Of a DNA stretch of 64,000 nucleotides, positions 17,373 to 27,521 are shown piece after piece. Each line of letters opens with the position of its first letter. Within the stretch, counting starts at the first letter, position 1. The translations under genes were made by a program, and so were the position numbers. Where the stretch lies: positions 62,001 through 126,000 of the forward strand of contig NZ_QFAY01000002.1 in the NCBI RefSeq assembly GCF_017884005.1, in the 5' to 3' direction. The stretch comes from Streptococcus panodentis (GTDB lineage Bacteria; Bacillota; Bacilli; Lactobacillales; Streptococcaceae). The notes under the pieces are model-generated. The model was not told the origin of the DNA. It ran no database searches and worked only from the letters and a program-made list of their open reading frames with translations.

Positions 17373-17984
17373 ATGCGTGATGTCAAGGATCCAGAGGTAC
17401 GACGGGCGGAGATTATGGATGCAGCCCTGCAGCTATTTGCCCAGAAAGGCTATCTCAAGACTCGAACTCAGGATATTATTGATAAGGTTGGGATTTCCCG
17501 GGGCCTGCTTTATTATCATTTTAAAGATAAGGAAGACATTCTTTACTGTCTCATCGAAAAAAACTCTGAGCCCCTGCTGAGGCGGCTGGAAAAGATCAGT
17601 TATCAAGCGGATTTGCCTGTCAAAGAGAAGATTAAGAGTTTTATGGAAGCCACTCTTATTTCGGATGAGCAAATCACTCAGGAAAATCTGGTCCTGCAGG
17701 AGACGGTTAATCTGGAAAGGAATCGCTATGTATTGGATCGCTTTTACCATAGGCTAACCGAGCAGATGACTGTTTTTTTCGCTCATATTTTAGAAGAAGG
17801 ACAGGCTGCTAGAGATTTTCAGCTGGACTATCCGCAGCAGACAGCGTCATTTCTGATGACAGCCTATGTTTTTGTCTCCAATGATGCAAAAATGACTTCA
17901 AAATCAGCCAACTTGCAGGATTACTTATCCAGTTTTCAGGCGATTTTGGAGAAGACATTGGGGCTGGACGGATTGATTTTTTAG
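17373..17984 (+). CDS. TetR/AcrR-family transcriptional regulator
   Basis: This 203-aa protein has an N-terminal helix-turn-helix (RRAEIMDAALQLFAQKGYLK, RTQDIIDKVGISRGLLYYHF) and a divergent ligand-binding C-terminus. The Met at 17373 is chosen because AAGGAGG precedes it; the open frame begins upstream at 17301 within the promoter. It probably represses itself and the ABC exporter genes downstream through TGACA-N3-TGTCA sites. The inducer is unknown. Confidence 0.88.
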   Translation: MRDVKDPEVRRAEIMDAALQLFAQKGYLKTRTQDIIDKVGISRGLLYYHFKDKEDILYCLIEKNSEPLLRRLEKISYQADLPVKEKIKSFMEATLISDEQITQENLVLQETVNLERNRYVLDRFYHRLTEQMTVFFAHILEEGQAARDFQLDYPQQTASFLMTAYVFVSNDAKMTSKSANLQDYLSSFQAILEKTLGLDGLIF

Positions 17985-18020
17985 ACAGGGCAGTTTCTGC
18001 CTTTTCTTTAGAAAGATAAC

Positions 18021-18033
18021 TGACAAAATGTCA
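18021..18033 (+). promoter_or_regulatory. Operator dyad before the ABC exporter
   Basis: TGACA-AAA-TGTCA is identical to the dyad in the tetR promoter. A degenerate third copy (TGACA-AAA-AGTTA) lies at 18084-18096, just before the ribosome-binding site of the ATPase gene. Confidence 0.65.
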
Positions 18034-18111
18034 GTGGTGTTTTCTTTATCAGTTTCAGTAGCAAAAAAAATTTACGGCAAGACTGACAAAAAGTTAGTAA
18101 AAGGAGGAGTT

Positions 18112-18825
18112 ATGTTAGACATTCAGCATTTGACTAAAACTTATAAGGGTGGTAAAAAGGCCGTGGATAATCTTAGTCTGCGAGTTGAAGCAGGGGATAT
18201 CTATGGTTTCATCGGGGCCAATGGCGCGGGGAAGACTTCTACAATTAAGTCGATTGTCGGTATCCACGATTTTAACAGCGGGGAGATTTATATCTGTGGT
18301 CACTCTATCAAGGATGAGCCGCTGGCCTGTAAGAGGAGCATGGCCTACTTGCCGGATAATCCTGACTTATATGAAAATTTGACAGGGTTTCAGTTTTTAG
18401 ATTTTATAGCAGATATTTACCGTATTTCCATGGAGAAGCGGCTGCAGTATATTGATAAATATGCAGACATCTTTGAGCTCAAGGATTCTTTGAATAAATT
18501 GATTGCGGCTTATTCTCACGGCATGAAGCAGCGCTTGGCACTGATTGCAGCCCTCCTGCATGAACCGAAGCTCTTGATTTTGGATGAACCCTTTGTTGGT
18601 TTAGATCCCAAGGGGGCTTTTTATTTCAAGCAAATCATGAAAGAGCTGGCAGGGAAGGGATGTGCGATTTTCTTTTCAACGCATGTATTGGAGGTTGCAG
18701 AAGAGCTCTGTACTAAGATTGCTATTTTACAAAAGGGACACTTGGTGGCCAATGGCAAGACTGCTGAGGTAAAAGGTTCCTCTAGCCTAGAAGAAGTATT
18801 TATGGAGCTGCAAGATTATGACTAA
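18112..18825 (+). CDS. ABC transporter ATP-binding protein
   Basis: This 237-aa nucleotide-binding subunit has Walker A GANGAGKTS near residue 38. The ABC signature is changed (AYSHGMKQRLALIAAL), with SHGMK where LSGGQ is usual, and Walker B is LLILDEPFVGLD. This form is common in ABC-2 type exporters. The upstream frame extension (from 18028) runs through the operator region. The Met at 18112 follows AAAGGAGG. It overlaps the permease start by 8 bp. Confidence 0.9.
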   Translation: MLDIQHLTKTYKGGKKAVDNLSLRVEAGDIYGFIGANGAGKTSTIKSIVGIHDFNSGEIYICGHSIKDEPLACKRSMAYLPDNPDLYENLTGFQFLDFIADIYRISMEKRLQYIDKYADIFELKDSLNKLIAAYSHGMKQRLALIAALLHEPKLLILDEPFVGLDPKGAFYFKQIMKELAGKGCAIFFSTHVLEVAEELCTKIAILQKGHLVANGKTAEVKGSSSLEEVFMELQDYD

Positions 18826-20359
18826 TATTCTTTTACTTTTAAAACTGCAAGTATACAATGTTTTCTCAATCAATCGTCTGCGTCAGCGCAGGGGCAGGAG
18901 AACAATCTATCAGCTTGGCTTGATACTTCTCCTTGTTTTCCTGACCGCAGCCTATAATTTTTTGACGGCTCTCAGTCTTGTTCAGATGGGCCAGGCTAAT
19001 CTGATTCCGGCCTATATGATTGCTGTAGTCAGTTTGCTTATTTTCTTTTTCAGCCTGTTGCAGGTCAATGGCATCCTATTTAACGCTAAAGAGCTGGATA
19101 GGCTCCTGGTTTTGCCGGTGAGAACTTGGGAAATAGTCTGCGGCAAATTTGCTTTTCTTTACTTGCTAAATTTTTTGCTGGCTCTGATTTTTATGCTGCC
19201 AGCTGGTATGATTTGGCTGCTTTCAGGAGGGCAGCTAGTGGATGTCTTGCTGTACAGCTGCCTCCTGCTCTTTATCCCCCTCTTGCCTCTTTGTCTGGCC
19301 TCCCTGTTTTCTTTTCTCATCAGCTATTTGTCAGCTAGACTTGTTCACCAGAATCTCTTTTCTTTCCTAGCATCTCTTGTTCTGCTTTTGGTCTTGCTGG
19401 CTGGCAGTATCTGGACTATGAGGGGAGGACAAGGGCGAGATGTTTATCAGCTGCTGACTGGACAGCTAAGCCAGCTCTATCCGCCTGCTAATCTTTTCCT
19501 GAACGGACAGGCCTTCTGGAGATCCAGTTTACAGCTTGCAGGATTTTCTTTAGTTGTGGCGGGAATTTTTCTGAAAATCCTGTCCTCTAGCTATTTAAGA
19601 TTGCATTTTCTGCTGGAAAAATCAGCGACTCCGGTAAAAATCCGCAAAAGAAGACGGAAATCGCCTTTTCTGGCTCTTTATTGCAGGGAGCTGGATAATT
19701 TTCTGTCTTCCTATCTCTATCTGCTGAATAGCGGTTTAGGTGTCATTCTTCTGTTGGTATTTTCCTTGCTGCTTTGTTTTGTAAAGCCTCAAGACCTGAT
19801 TTCCTATCTGCCCTTGGGAGTGAGTCAGGATTTTCTCCCTCTCTTCTTGGCCAGTCTATTTAGTATTTCGAATCCAGCTGCAGCGGCAATTTCACTGGAG
19901 GGAGGCCGGATCTGGCTTTTGCAGACCCTGCCGGTCTCAATGAAAGAGATTCTGTGGGCCAAGATGGGGCTGACAATATCCCTGCATTTGATTGGTTTGG
20001 CGGTCAGTCTGCCGATTCTCTTTTGGCGCTTTTCGCCGACCATTCCGCAGCTGCTGACTCTTGTCTGCCTATCCTTAGCCTATTCATTTTTCACAGCTCT
20101 TCAGGGAATCTTTATTAATTTTCATTATCCAAAATGGATTTGGGACAATGAAATAGTAGTCATCAAGCAGAGTTTGTCCGTTGTTTTATCTGGCTTGGTG
20201 GGCATGCTGTCGGTCCTGCTGCCGCTGGCCCTCCATTTCTTCTGTCAATGGCAGCTGACGGCTTCCCTATGGCTGACTACCGGTTTGCTTGCAGCTGTCA
20301 GTCTGATTCTCTATAGTTATTTAAGCAAACAAATTTATTTCAAGGAGGTTGATGATTGA
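18818..20359 (+). CDS. ABC-2 type exporter permease
   Basis: This 513-aa, very hydrophobic protein with roughly twelve membrane segments is the partner of the preceding ATPase. No specific substrate signature is recognised. The mid-protein basic stretch (KIRKRRRKSPF) is probably a cytoplasmic loop. Regulation by the upstream TetR protein is suggested by the shared operator. The exported compound is unknown. Confidence 0.82.
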   Translation: MTNILLLLKLQVYNVFSINRLRQRRGRRTIYQLGLILLLVFLTAAYNFLTALSLVQMGQANLIPAYMIAVVSLLIFFFSLLQVNGILFNAKELDRLLVLPVRTWEIVCGKFAFLYLLNFLLALIFMLPAGMIWLLSGGQLVDVLLYSCLLLFIPLLPLCLASLFSFLISYLSARLVHQNLFSFLASLVLLLVLLAGSIWTMRGGQGRDVYQLLTGQLSQLYPPANLFLNGQAFWRSSLQLAGFSLVVAGIFLKILSSSYLRLHFLLEKSATPVKIRKRRRKSPFLALYCRELDNFLSSYLYLLNSGLGVILLLVFSLLLCFVKPQDLISYLPLGVSQDFLPLFLASLFSISNPAAAAISLEGGRIWLLQTLPVSMKEILWAKMGLTISLHLIGLAVSLPILFWRFSPTIPQLLTLVCLSLAYSFFTALQGIFINFHYPKWIWDNEIVVIKQSLSVVLSGLVGMLSVLLPLALHFFCQWQLTASLWLTTGLLAAVSLILYSYLSKQIYFKEVDD

Positions 20360-20553
20360 TGAAAAGGAAAGATATATTTGTTTTAGTGGTGATGGCTGCT
20401 CTCGTGGTTCTGCTTATCTTCTTTCTGCCCAATCAGGTCCCGGTTCATTTTAACAGCACAGGAAAGGCGGACATTATTGTCAATCGCTTTTGGTTGATTC
20501 TCAGTTTGCCCATCCCCTACTCTCTTTATTGGAAATATTTCAGGCATAAATAA
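20359..20553 (+). CDS. Small DUF1648-like membrane protein
   Basis: This 64-aa protein starts at the ATG overlapping the permease stop (ATGA), with AAGGAGG ten bases upstream. It has an N-terminal hydrophobic segment, then LPNQVPVHFNSTGKAD, resembling the DUF1648/SdpI N-terminal signature, and a second hydrophobic segment. It may be an accessory or immunity-like component of the exporter; this is inference. Confidence 0.6.
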   Translation: MKRKDIFVLVVMAALVVLLIFFLPNQVPVHFNSTGKADIIVNRFWLILSLPIPYSLYWKYFRHK

Positions 20554-20578
20554 AAGAGGTTGCGCAACCTCTTTTTTA
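20552..20578. terminator. Bidirectional terminator
   Basis: AAAAGAGGTTGCGCAACCTC followed by TTTTTT forms a near-perfect palindrome. It lies between the converging exporter operon and the DUF1129 gene and can serve both. Confidence 0.8.
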
Positions 20579-20586
20579 TATGCTGA

Positions 20587-21261
20587 TTAATATCTCGTCG
20601 GTCCCATAGCGGCGCTTTTGATGTTGAAGCGCTTTTTGAGATAGAAGCGCAGGGCCAGGGCCAGTCCGCCGATAATGACGATAATGATGTTTGAAAGGCG
20701 GGGGTTCATCACTTCCGGCAGAAAGCTGGTGGCCATGATAGAGATAAGCCAGAGCAGGACAGCGCCGATCATGATAAGGGCGGATCTCCAAAGCGGCGGT
20801 CTTTGGCTGCGGTCTGTGTCAGGTCCATAGAAGCGGTAGATGAAATGGTGATTAGCATAGAAAACTAAGCCTCCGACTACGCTGCCCAAGATCAAGGTCG
20901 TCAAGCCATAGACAGAGGGCTGGGAGGAGGAGAGATTGACAATGGAACTCAGGACGGCGAAGAAGCCAAAGATAAAGAGGACAGAGTCCAGCATCATCCA
21001 TTTGGGATCGTCATTTTCCTTGGGGTGCTCGGCATCGTAACGCTCTTTAGCTGCGAAGGAAGCGGCCCAGGCAGTCGGCGCCCCGTAGAGGCCGCGGGCA
21101 GTGATTCCCTTGCTCTGGTTTTCCAATATTTCGGGCAGGATGTCTTCCAGGATTTTCTGGATTTCCTGATCCGTCTTGCCGTCTAGGAGGAGCTGGTGGG
21201 TCGCGATGTGGATAAATTCTTTATTTTTTTTGCTGAGTTTGTCTAATGATACTGAGGACAT
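20587..21261 (-). CDS. DUF1129 family membrane protein
   Basis: This 224-aa protein has an N-terminal soluble part (residues 1-80, LSKKNKEFIHIATHQLLLDG) and four or more hydrophobic segments after residue 90. It matches the DUF1129 proteins found next to corA and uvrA in other streptococci. Function is unknown. It follows corA on the same strand with an 18-bp gap, so it is probably cotranscribed. Confidence 0.82.
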   Translation of the reverse strand: MSSVSLDKLSKKNKEFIHIATHQLLLDGKTDQEIQKILEDILPEILENQSKGITARGLYGAPTAWAASFAAKERYDAEHPKENDDPKWMMLDSVLFIFGFFAVLSSIVNLSSSQPSVYGLTTLILGSVVGGLVFYANHHFIYRFYGPDTDRSQRPPLWRSALIMIGAVLLWLISIMATSFLPEVMNPRLSNIIIVIIGGLALALRFYLKKRFNIKSAAMGPTRY

Positions 21262-21279
21262 AATCGTTCTTTCTAATGG

Positions 21280-22224
21280 TTAAAATAGCTTTTTGTGGAT
21301 AAGGTAGAGGGTCAGGGAGCCGCTCATAGCAAAGGCGATAAACATGATAATCCAAAAGGCATGCGGCTCGCCGTTGAGCGGCAGGTCATTGGTCTTGAAG
21401 TTCATGCCATAGGCCGAGAAGATCATGGTCGGGATGGACATGACGACCGTCACCAGAGCCAGTGTCTTCATGATATTATTTTGATTATTGGAGATAATCG
21501 AAGCAAAAGTATCGGTCATGCCGCGCAGGATGTTACCGTAAATATCCGCCATCTCGATAGCCTGCTGGGTCTCAATCAGGGTGTCTTCCAGCAGGTCCTC
21601 GTCTTCCAGATATTTCTTGATATTGCTGGTAGCGCTGGTCAGCTTTTTAATCACCCGCTCATTGGTCTTGAGGGAGGCTTTGAAATAGACAATGGTCTTT
21701 TCCAGCTCCATGAGTTCGATCAGCTCTTCATTGCGGGTGGACTGATGCAGCTGGCTTTCAATCTGCTCGCTCTTGCGGTCAATGGAACGCAGAGCCGTCA
21801 GATAGAGCTCGGCATTGCGGTAGAGGATCTGAAAGATAAAGCGGGATCGCATAAAGGTATAGAAATTGCGCAGGCGGCGCTGGATGAAAATATCCAGCAG
21901 GGGCAGCTTTTCCAGACAGGTGGTGATGATGGCTTCTTCCGTGATGATAATCCCCAGCGGAATGGTGACGTAATAGATCTTATTATTCCGCTCCTCGGTG
22001 ATGGGGACATCCACGATAATCAGCGTGTAGTCGTCCTCGATGGTGACCCGGGACATTTCTTCCGCATCGAGCGGTGCCCGCAAATCGGCAATATCAATAT
22101 TGAAAGCATTGGCGATCTCAAGGGACTCACTCTGAGAAGGATTGACGAGATTGATCCAAGTACCCGATTCAAGACTATCAATTTCTTTAAATTCAGTTGT
22201 GGTTGACAGAAATACTTGTTTCAT
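21280..22224 (-). CDS. corA: CorA-family magnesium/divalent cation transporter
   Basis: This 314-aa protein has a long N-terminal cytoplasmic domain and two C-terminal membrane helices. The signature GMN is at residues 273-275 (SAYGMNFKTND), and the second helix ends with a basic tail (HKKLF). CorA forms pentameric Mg2+ channels that can also carry cobalt or nickel. It is divergent from uvrA. Confidence 0.92.
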   Translation of the reverse strand: MKQVFLSTTTEFKEIDSLESGTWINLVNPSQSESLEIANAFNIDIADLRAPLDAEEMSRVTIEDDYTLIIVDVPITEERNNKIYYVTIPLGIIITEEAIITTCLEKLPLLDIFIQRRLRNFYTFMRSRFIFQILYRNAELYLTALRSIDRKSEQIESQLHQSTRNEELIELMELEKTIVYFKASLKTNERVIKKLTSATSNIKKYLEDEDLLEDTLIETQQAIEMADIYGNILRGMTDTFASIISNNQNNIMKTLALVTVVMSIPTMIFSAYGMNFKTNDLPLNGEPHAFWIIMFIAFAMSGSLTLYLIHKKLF

Positions 22225-22311
22225 GATGCCTTTCCTTTCCAGAGCTATTTTACATACCGTACCATTATACTACAAATTCGGACTTTTGGGGCAAAAGATT
22301 GCAGAAAATTT

Positions 22312-22320
22312 TGTTATAAT
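22312..22320 (+). promoter_or_regulatory. Extended -10 promoter of uvrA
   Basis: TGTTATAAT (TGn plus TATAAT) lies about 30 bp before the uvrA start. No clear -35 hexamer and no obvious LexA/DinR-like dyad was seen. Confidence 0.5.
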
Positions 22321-22351
22321 AGAGAAGGTTTAAAAGTGAAACGAGGTCAAG

Positions 22352-25180
22352 ATGCAAGATAAGATTGTGATTCATGGAGCGCGAGCTCATAATCTAAAAA
22401 ATATTGATGTAGAAATTCCCCGTGACAAGCTGGTCGTGGTGACCGGTCTGTCCGGCTCGGGCAAGTCCAGCCTGGCCTTTGACACCCTCTATGCAGAGGG
22501 GCAGCGGCGCTATGTAGAGAGCCTGTCGGCCTATGCCCGGCAGTTTTTGGGCAATATGGAAAAGCCGGATGTGGACTCGATTGACGGTCTCAGCCCTGCT
22601 ATTTCCATCGACCAAAAGACCACCAGCAAAAATCCCCGCTCGACGGTGGGGACGGCGACGGAGATTAACGACTATCTGCGTCTGCTCTACGCGCGTGTCG
22701 GAACGCCTTACTGTATCAATGGTCACGGTGCCATCACAGCTTCCTCCGTCGAGCAGATTGTCGACAAGGTCTTGGAGCTGCCGGAGCGTCAGCGGCTGCA
22801 AATCCTGGCGCCGGTCATCCGCAAGAAAAAGGGCCAGCACAAGACGGTTTTTGACAAGATTCAGAAAGACGGCTATGTCCGGGTGCGCGTGGACGGCGAG
22901 ATTTACGATGTGACCGAGGTTTCTGAGCTGTCCAAGAGCAAGCAGCACGATATCGAGGTCGTGGTGGACCGGATTGTCATCAAGGAAGGGGTCCGCAGCC
23001 GGCTCTTTGACTCGGTCGAGGCGGCTCTCAGGATTGCGGAGGGCTATGTGGTCATCGACACCATGGACGGCGAGGAGCTGCTCTTTTCCGAGCACTATGC
23101 CTGCCCGGTCTGCGGCTTTACAGTGCCTGAGCTGGAGCCGCGGCTCTTCTCCTTTAATGCTCCTTTTGGCTCCTGTCCGGACTGTGACGGTCTGGGAGTC
23201 AAGCTGGAGGTAGACTTGGATGTGGTGGTGCCGGATGCCGGCAAGACTCTGAGAGAAGGGGCTTTAGCTCCTTGGAATCCCATTTCCTCTAACTACTATC
23301 CGCAGATGCTGGAGCAGGCCATGCAGGAGTTCGGGATTGATATGGATAGGCCTTTTGAGGAGCTGACCGAGGCAGAGCGGCAGCTGATTCTCTTTGGCTC
23401 TGAGGGCCGAGAGTTCCATTTTCATTATGAAAATGAATTCGGCGGTGTGCGGGATATTGACATTCCTTTTGAGGGAGTGGTGGCTAATATCAACCGCCGC
23501 TATCATGAGACAAACAGTGACTTTACCCGCAATCAGATGCGGCTCTACATGAATGAGCTGACCTGTGCAGCCTGTCAGGGCTACCGGCTCAATGACCAGG
23601 CCCTGTCTGTTAAGATTGGCGGAGAGAAGGGGCTCCATATCGGTCAGATTTCCGATTTGTCCATTGCGGATCATTTGGAGGAGCTGGACCGCCTGACCTT
23701 GACAGACAATGAAGCGATTATTGCTAAGCCTATTGTCAAGGAAATTCACGACCGTCTGACCTTCCTCAACAACGTCGGCCTCAACTACCTGACCCTGTCG
23801 CGCTCAGCGGGCACCCTCTCTGGCGGGGAAAGCCAGCGGATCCGCCTGGCAACTCAGATCGGCTCCAATCTGTCCGGCGTTCTCTATATTCTGGACGAGC
23901 CATCCATTGGCCTCCACCAGCGGGATAATGACCGCCTCATTGCCAGCCTGAAAAAGATGCGGGATCTGGGCAATACCCTGATTGTGGTTGAACACGATGA
24001 AGACACCATGCGGGAGGCCGACTGGCTGATTGATGTAGGGCCGGGTGCCGGTGTCTTTGGCGGTGAGATTGTCGCTGCCGGCACACCGAGTCAGGTAGCG
24101 AAGATCAAAAAATCCATCACCGGTCAGTATCTGTCCGGCAAGCGGGCCATTCCGGTGCCGCTGGACCGCCGGGCCGGCAACGGCCGTTTCATTGAAATTG
24201 CAGGCGCTCAGGAGCACAATCTGCAGAATATCACAGCGCGTTTCCCCTTGGGCAAATTCATCGCTGTGACCGGGGTTTCCGGCTCCGGCAAGTCCACGCT
24301 GGTCAATTCCATTCTCAAAAAGGCCATTGCCCAGAAGCTCAACCGCAACTCGGACAAGCCCGGCAAGTTTAAGAAAATGACCGGCATTGAGCATGTGGAC
24401 CGGCTGATTGACATTGACCAAAGCCCGATCGGCCGGACACCGCGATCTAATCCAGCCACCTATACCGGTGTTTTTGACGACATCCGCGACCTCTTTGCCA
24501 AAACCAATGAAGCCAAGATTCGCGGCTACAAGAAAGGCCGCTTCAGCTTTAATGTCAAGGGCGGCCGCTGCGAAGCCTGCTCGGGCGATGGAATTATCAA
24601 GATTGAGATGCACTTCCTGCCCGATGTCTATGTGGCCTGTGAGGTCTGCCACGGCACGCGCTACAACAGCGAAACGCTGGAAGTCCACTACAAGGAAAAG
24701 AATATCGCCCAGGTGCTGGATATGACCGTCAATGATGCGGTGGACTTCTTCCAGCACATTCCTAAGATTGCTCGCAAGCTACAGACTATCAAGGACGTGG
24801 GGCTGGGCTATGTGACATTGGGACAGCCGGCGACGACTCTCTCAGGCGGGGAAGCCCAGCGGATGAAGCTGGCTTCTGAGCTCCATAAGCGCTCTACTGG
24901 CAAGTCCTTTTACATTCTGGATGAGCCGACGACAGGCCTGCATACAGAGGACATTGCCAAGCTTCTGCATGTTCTGGAACGCTTTGTGGACGATGGCAAT
25001 ACGGTGCTGGTCATCGAGCACAATCTGGATGTCATCAAGACAGCGGACCATATCATTGATCTAGGGCCGGAAGGCGGAGTCGGCGGCGGTACCATTATCG
25101 CTTCCGGCACACCGGAGGAAGTTGCGGCCAATCCCGCCAGCTATACCGGCCAGTATTTGAAAGGCAAGCTGGAAAAATAA
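22352..25180 (+). CDS. uvrA: Excinuclease ABC subunit A
   Basis: This 942-aa damage-recognition ATPase of nucleotide excision repair acts with UvrB and UvrC. It has two ABC modules: Walker [11 protein letters not shown] (residues 32-41) and [10 protein letters not shown], signatures [12 protein letters not shown] and [12 protein letters not shown], and Walker [13 protein letters not shown] and [12 protein letters not shown]. Two zinc-binding modules are visible (CPVCGF...CPDCDG and CEACSG...CEVCHG). It is full length. Confidence 0.98.
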   Translation: MQDKIVIHGARAHNLKNIDVEIPRDKLVVVTGLSGSGKSSLAFDTLYAEGQRRYVESLSAYARQFLGNMEKPDVDSIDGLSPAISIDQKTTSKNPRSTVGTATEINDYLRLLYARVGTPYCINGHGAITASSVEQIVDKVLELPERQRLQILAPVIRKKKGQHKTVFDKIQKDGYVRVRVDGEIYDVTEVSELSKSKQHDIEVVVDRIVIKEGVRSRLFDSVEAALRIAEGYVVIDTMDGEELLFSEHYACPVCGFTVPELEPRLFSFNAPFGSCPDCDGLGVKLEVDLDVVVPDAGKTLREGALAPWNPISSNYYPQMLEQAMQEFGIDMDRPFEELTEAERQLILFGSEGREFHFHYENEFGGVRDIDIPFEGVVANINRRYHETNSDFTRNQMRLYMNELTCAACQGYRLNDQALSVKIGGEKGLHIGQISDLSIADHLEELDRLTLTDNEAIIAKPIVKEIHDRLTFLNNVGLNYLTLSRSAGTLSGGESQRIRLATQIGSNLSGVLYILDEPSIGLHQRDNDRLIASLKKMRDLGNTLIVVEHDEDTMREADWLIDVGPGAGVFGGEIVAAGTPSQVAKIKKSITGQYLSGKRAIPVPLDRRAGNGRFIEIAGAQEHNLQNITARFPLGKFIAVTGVSGSGKSTLVNSILKKAIAQKLNRNSDKPGKFKKMTGIEHVDRLIDIDQSPIGRTPRSNPATYTGVFDDIRDLFAKTNEAKIRGYKKGRFSFNVKGGRCEACSGDGIIKIEMHFLPDVYVACEVCHGTRYNSETLEVHYKEKNIAQVLDMTVNDAVDFFQHIPKIARKLQTIKDVGLGYVTLGQPATTLSGGEAQRMKLASELHKRSTGKSFYILDEPTTGLHTEDIAKLLHVLERFVDDGNTVLVIEHNLDVIKTADHIIDLGPEGGVGGGTIIASGTPEEVAANPASYTGQYLKGKLEK

Positions 25181-25187
25181 ACTCCTG

Positions 25188-25305
25188 ATACTCAAAGAGA
25201 ATCAAAAACAACAAGGAAAACCGATGCCGCCAGCGCAAAGCACGGCATTGTGGTTGCAGATAACATTTCTGCAAAGAAGTGTCATCTTCGATTTTCAAAG
25301 AGCAG
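25188..25305 (+). repeat. BOX-like repeat after uvrA
   Basis: The left end TACTCAAAGAGAATCAAA resembles boxA with a few changes, and the right end ATCTTCGATTTTCAAAGAG is a degenerate boxC. The interior contains short dyads such as ATGCCG...CGGCAT. It is a decayed or variant copy. Confidence 0.5.
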
Positions 25306-25327
25306 GACACCCACATGACGATTCTGC

Positions 25328-25366
25328 AAGGAGGCCTTGTCCGTTTTGGCGGGCCTTTTTGTTTTA
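25328..25366 (+). terminator. Terminator of uvrA
   Basis: AAGGAGGCC (25328-25336) pairs with GGCCTTTTT (25352-25360) including G-U pairs, followed by GTTTT. Confidence 0.6.
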
Positions 25367-25428
25367 GTCTATCGTCATTTGCCTGATTTTTTGCTATAAT
25401 AAGGCTAATCATTCTACGGAGGTACCTC

Positions 25429-26490
25429 ATGTTATCAAGAATTGAGAAGTTTGAAGCAGCCCTGGCCCAGTCAGACTGCGACGGAGTGCTGGTCACTAAT
25501 CTGAAAAATATCTACTACCTGACTGGTTTCAGCGGGACAGAAGCGACAGTTTTTATCAGCAAAAACCGCCGGATTTTCCTGACGGATGCGCGCTATACAC
25601 TGATTGCCAAGGGAGCGGTCCGCGGTTTTGACATTGTGGAAACGCGCGACGCGATTGGGGAGATTGTCAAAATCATTGCGGACGACAAGCTGGAGAAAGT
25701 CGGCTTTGACGATGAAGTTTCCTATGCTTATTTCAAGATGCTGGAAAGTGTCTTCTCCTCCTACGAGCTGGTACCGATGACGGGTTTTATTGAAAAGCTG
25801 CGCATGATTAAAGATGAGCAGGAAATCGCAACCATTCGCAAGGCCTGTCAGATTTCTGACCAAGCCTTTCTGGATGTACTGGACTTTATCAAGCCCGGTC
25901 AGACGACAGAGCTGGCTGTGATGAACTTTTTAGATGCCCGTATGCGCCAGCTGGGTGCTTCAGGTGCCTCTTTTGACTTTATCATCGCTTCAGGCTGCCG
26001 CTCAGCCATGCCGCATGGCGTGGCCAGTGACAAGGTGATCCAGAGCGGAGAAACGCTGACGCTGGACTTTGGCTGCTACTACAATCACTATGTCAGCGAT
26101 ATGACCCGGACCATTCATATCGGCCAGACGACAGATGAGGAGCGGGAGATTTATGATATGGTTCTGCGCAGCAATCAAGCCCTGATAGAAGCAGCCAAGG
26201 CCGGTCTCAGCTGCATTGACTTTGACCGCATTCCGCGTCAGGTCATCAACGATGCTGGCTACGGTCCTTACTTTAGCCACGGCATCGGCCACGGTATCGG
26301 TCTGGACATCCATGAGATTCCTTACTTCGGCAAGTCAGAGGAGCCGATTGAGGCCGGCATGGTTCTGACAGATGAGCCGGGCATTTATCTGGACGGCAAA
26401 TACGGTGTCCGGATTGAGGACGATCTCCTCATCACTGAGAGCGGCTGCGAGGTCCTGACGCTGGCTCCCAAAGAGTTGATTGTTATTTGA
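25429..26490 (+). CDS. pepP: Xaa-Pro aminopeptidase/dipeptidase, M24 family
   Basis: This 353-aa metallopeptidase removes N-terminal residues before proline or cleaves Xaa-Pro. A creatinase-like N-terminal domain (NIYYLTGFSGTEA) is followed by the M24 pita-bread fold. Metal ligands are in TLDFGCYYNHYVSDMTRT, SHGIGHGIGLDIHEIPYF and LTDEPGIYLDG. PepP and PepQ subtypes are hard to separate by eye. The gene is followed by efp, the usual order in Firmicutes. GGAGG precedes the start. Confidence 0.9.
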   Translation: MLSRIEKFEAALAQSDCDGVLVTNLKNIYYLTGFSGTEATVFISKNRRIFLTDARYTLIAKGAVRGFDIVETRDAIGEIVKIIADDKLEKVGFDDEVSYAYFKMLESVFSSYELVPMTGFIEKLRMIKDEQEIATIRKACQISDQAFLDVLDFIKPGQTTELAVMNFLDARMRQLGASGASFDFIIASGCRSAMPHGVASDKVIQSGETLTLDFGCYYNHYVSDMTRTIHIGQTTDEEREIYDMVLRSNQALIEAAKAGLSCIDFDRIPRQVINDAGYGPYFSHGIGHGIGLDIHEIPYFGKSEEPIEAGMVLTDEPGIYLDGKYGVRIEDDLLITESGCEVLTLAPKELIVI

Positions 26491-26550
26491 GAATTATCAG
26501 GCTTTATGATAGAATAAAGAGAATATAATTTTAAAAAGAGGTAATATAGA

Positions 26551-27111
26551 ATGATTGAAGCAAGCAAGCTGAAAGCTGGCATGACCTTTGAGACAGCTGA
26601 TGGCAAGTTGATCCGCGTTTTGGAGGCCAGCCACCACAAGCCAGGTAAGGGAAATACCATTATGCGGATGAAGCTGCGCGATGTCCGTACAGGCTCTACC
26701 TTTGACACCAGCTACCGCCCAGAAGAAAAATTTGAGCAGGCCATTATCGAAACCCGCCCAGCCCAATACCTGTACCAAATGGACGGCACCGCCTACTTCA
26801 TGGATACGGAGTCCTTTGACCAGTATGAAATTCCAGTGGCCAGCGTTGCTGAAGAACTGAAGTTTATTCTGGAAAACTCAGAAGTAAAAATCCAGTTCTA
26901 TGGAACAGAGGTAATTGGTGTGACGGTACCGACAACGGTAGAATTGGTGGTGACCGATACCCAGCCATCCATCAAGGGTGCCACCGTGACGGGCTCCGGT
27001 AAGCCAGCGACTCTGGAGACTGGTCTGGTTGTCAATGTGCCGGACTTCATCGAAGTCGGACAGAAATTGATTATCAATACCGCTGAAGGAACCTATGTTT
27101 CCCGCGCATAA
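26551..27111 (+). CDS. efp: Translation elongation factor P
   Basis: This 186-aa factor relieves ribosome stalling at polyproline. The three-domain family is recognised by [14 protein letters not shown] and by the loop HHKPGKGN with Lys33 at its tip. The C-terminal [20 protein letters not shown] is typical. AAAGAGGTAA precedes the start. It is probably cotranscribed with asp23 and nusB. Confidence 0.97.
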   Translation: MIEASKLKAGMTFETADGKLIRVLEASHHKPGKGNTIMRMKLRDVRTGSTFDTSYRPEEKFEQAIIETRPAQYLYQMDGTAYFMDTESFDQYEIPVASVAEELKFILENSEVKIQFYGTEVIGVTVPTTVELVVTDTQPSIKGATVTGSGKPATLETGLVVNVPDFIEVGQKLIINTAEGTYVSRA

Positions 27112-27131
27112 TTTAGAAGAGGTAATGAACT

Positions 27132-27521
27132 ATGGCAACTGAACAATTAGGTGAAATCGTCATTGCACCGCGTGTTTTGGAGAAGATTATTGCCATTGCA
27201 ACGGCAAAGGTAGAAGGAGTTTACTCTTTCGCAAATAAGAGTATGTCTGACAGCCTGTCGATGCGTTCGCTGGGCCGCGGTGTTGCCCTGCATACGGATG
27301 AAACCGGCGATGTGACAGTAGACATCTATCTCTACCTGGAGTACGGAGTCAGCGTTCCGACGGTGGCTGTTGCAATCCAAAAAGCAGTCAAGAGTGCCGT
27401 CTATGATATGGCTGAGGTGGAGCTGTCTGCTGTCAATATTCATGTGGCTGGTATCGTTCCGGAAAAAGCGCCAAAACCAGACCTGAAAGACCTGTTTGAC
27501 GAGGATTTCCTCAATGACTGA
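27132..27521 (+). CDS. Asp23/Gls24 family envelope stress protein
   Basis: This 129-aa protein starts near [20 protein letters not shown] and continues with EGVYSFAN, typical of the Asp23 (YqhY) family. YqhY-type proteins are commonly encoded between efp and nusB in Firmicutes. A link to acetyl-CoA carboxylase or envelope homeostasis is reported for relatives. It overlaps nusB by 8 bp. Confidence 0.9.
   Translation: MATEQLGEIVIAPRVLEKIIAIATAKVEGVYSFANKSMSDSLSMRSLGRGVALHTDETGDVTVDIYLYLEYGVSVPTVAVAIQKAVKSAVYDMAEVELSAVNIHVAGIVPEKAPKPDLKDLFDEDFLND

Noticed and set aside
21295..22206. 303-codon plus-strand frame opposite corA
   Set aside because: The corA frame has the GMN signature and full length; the opposite frame has no recognisable features.
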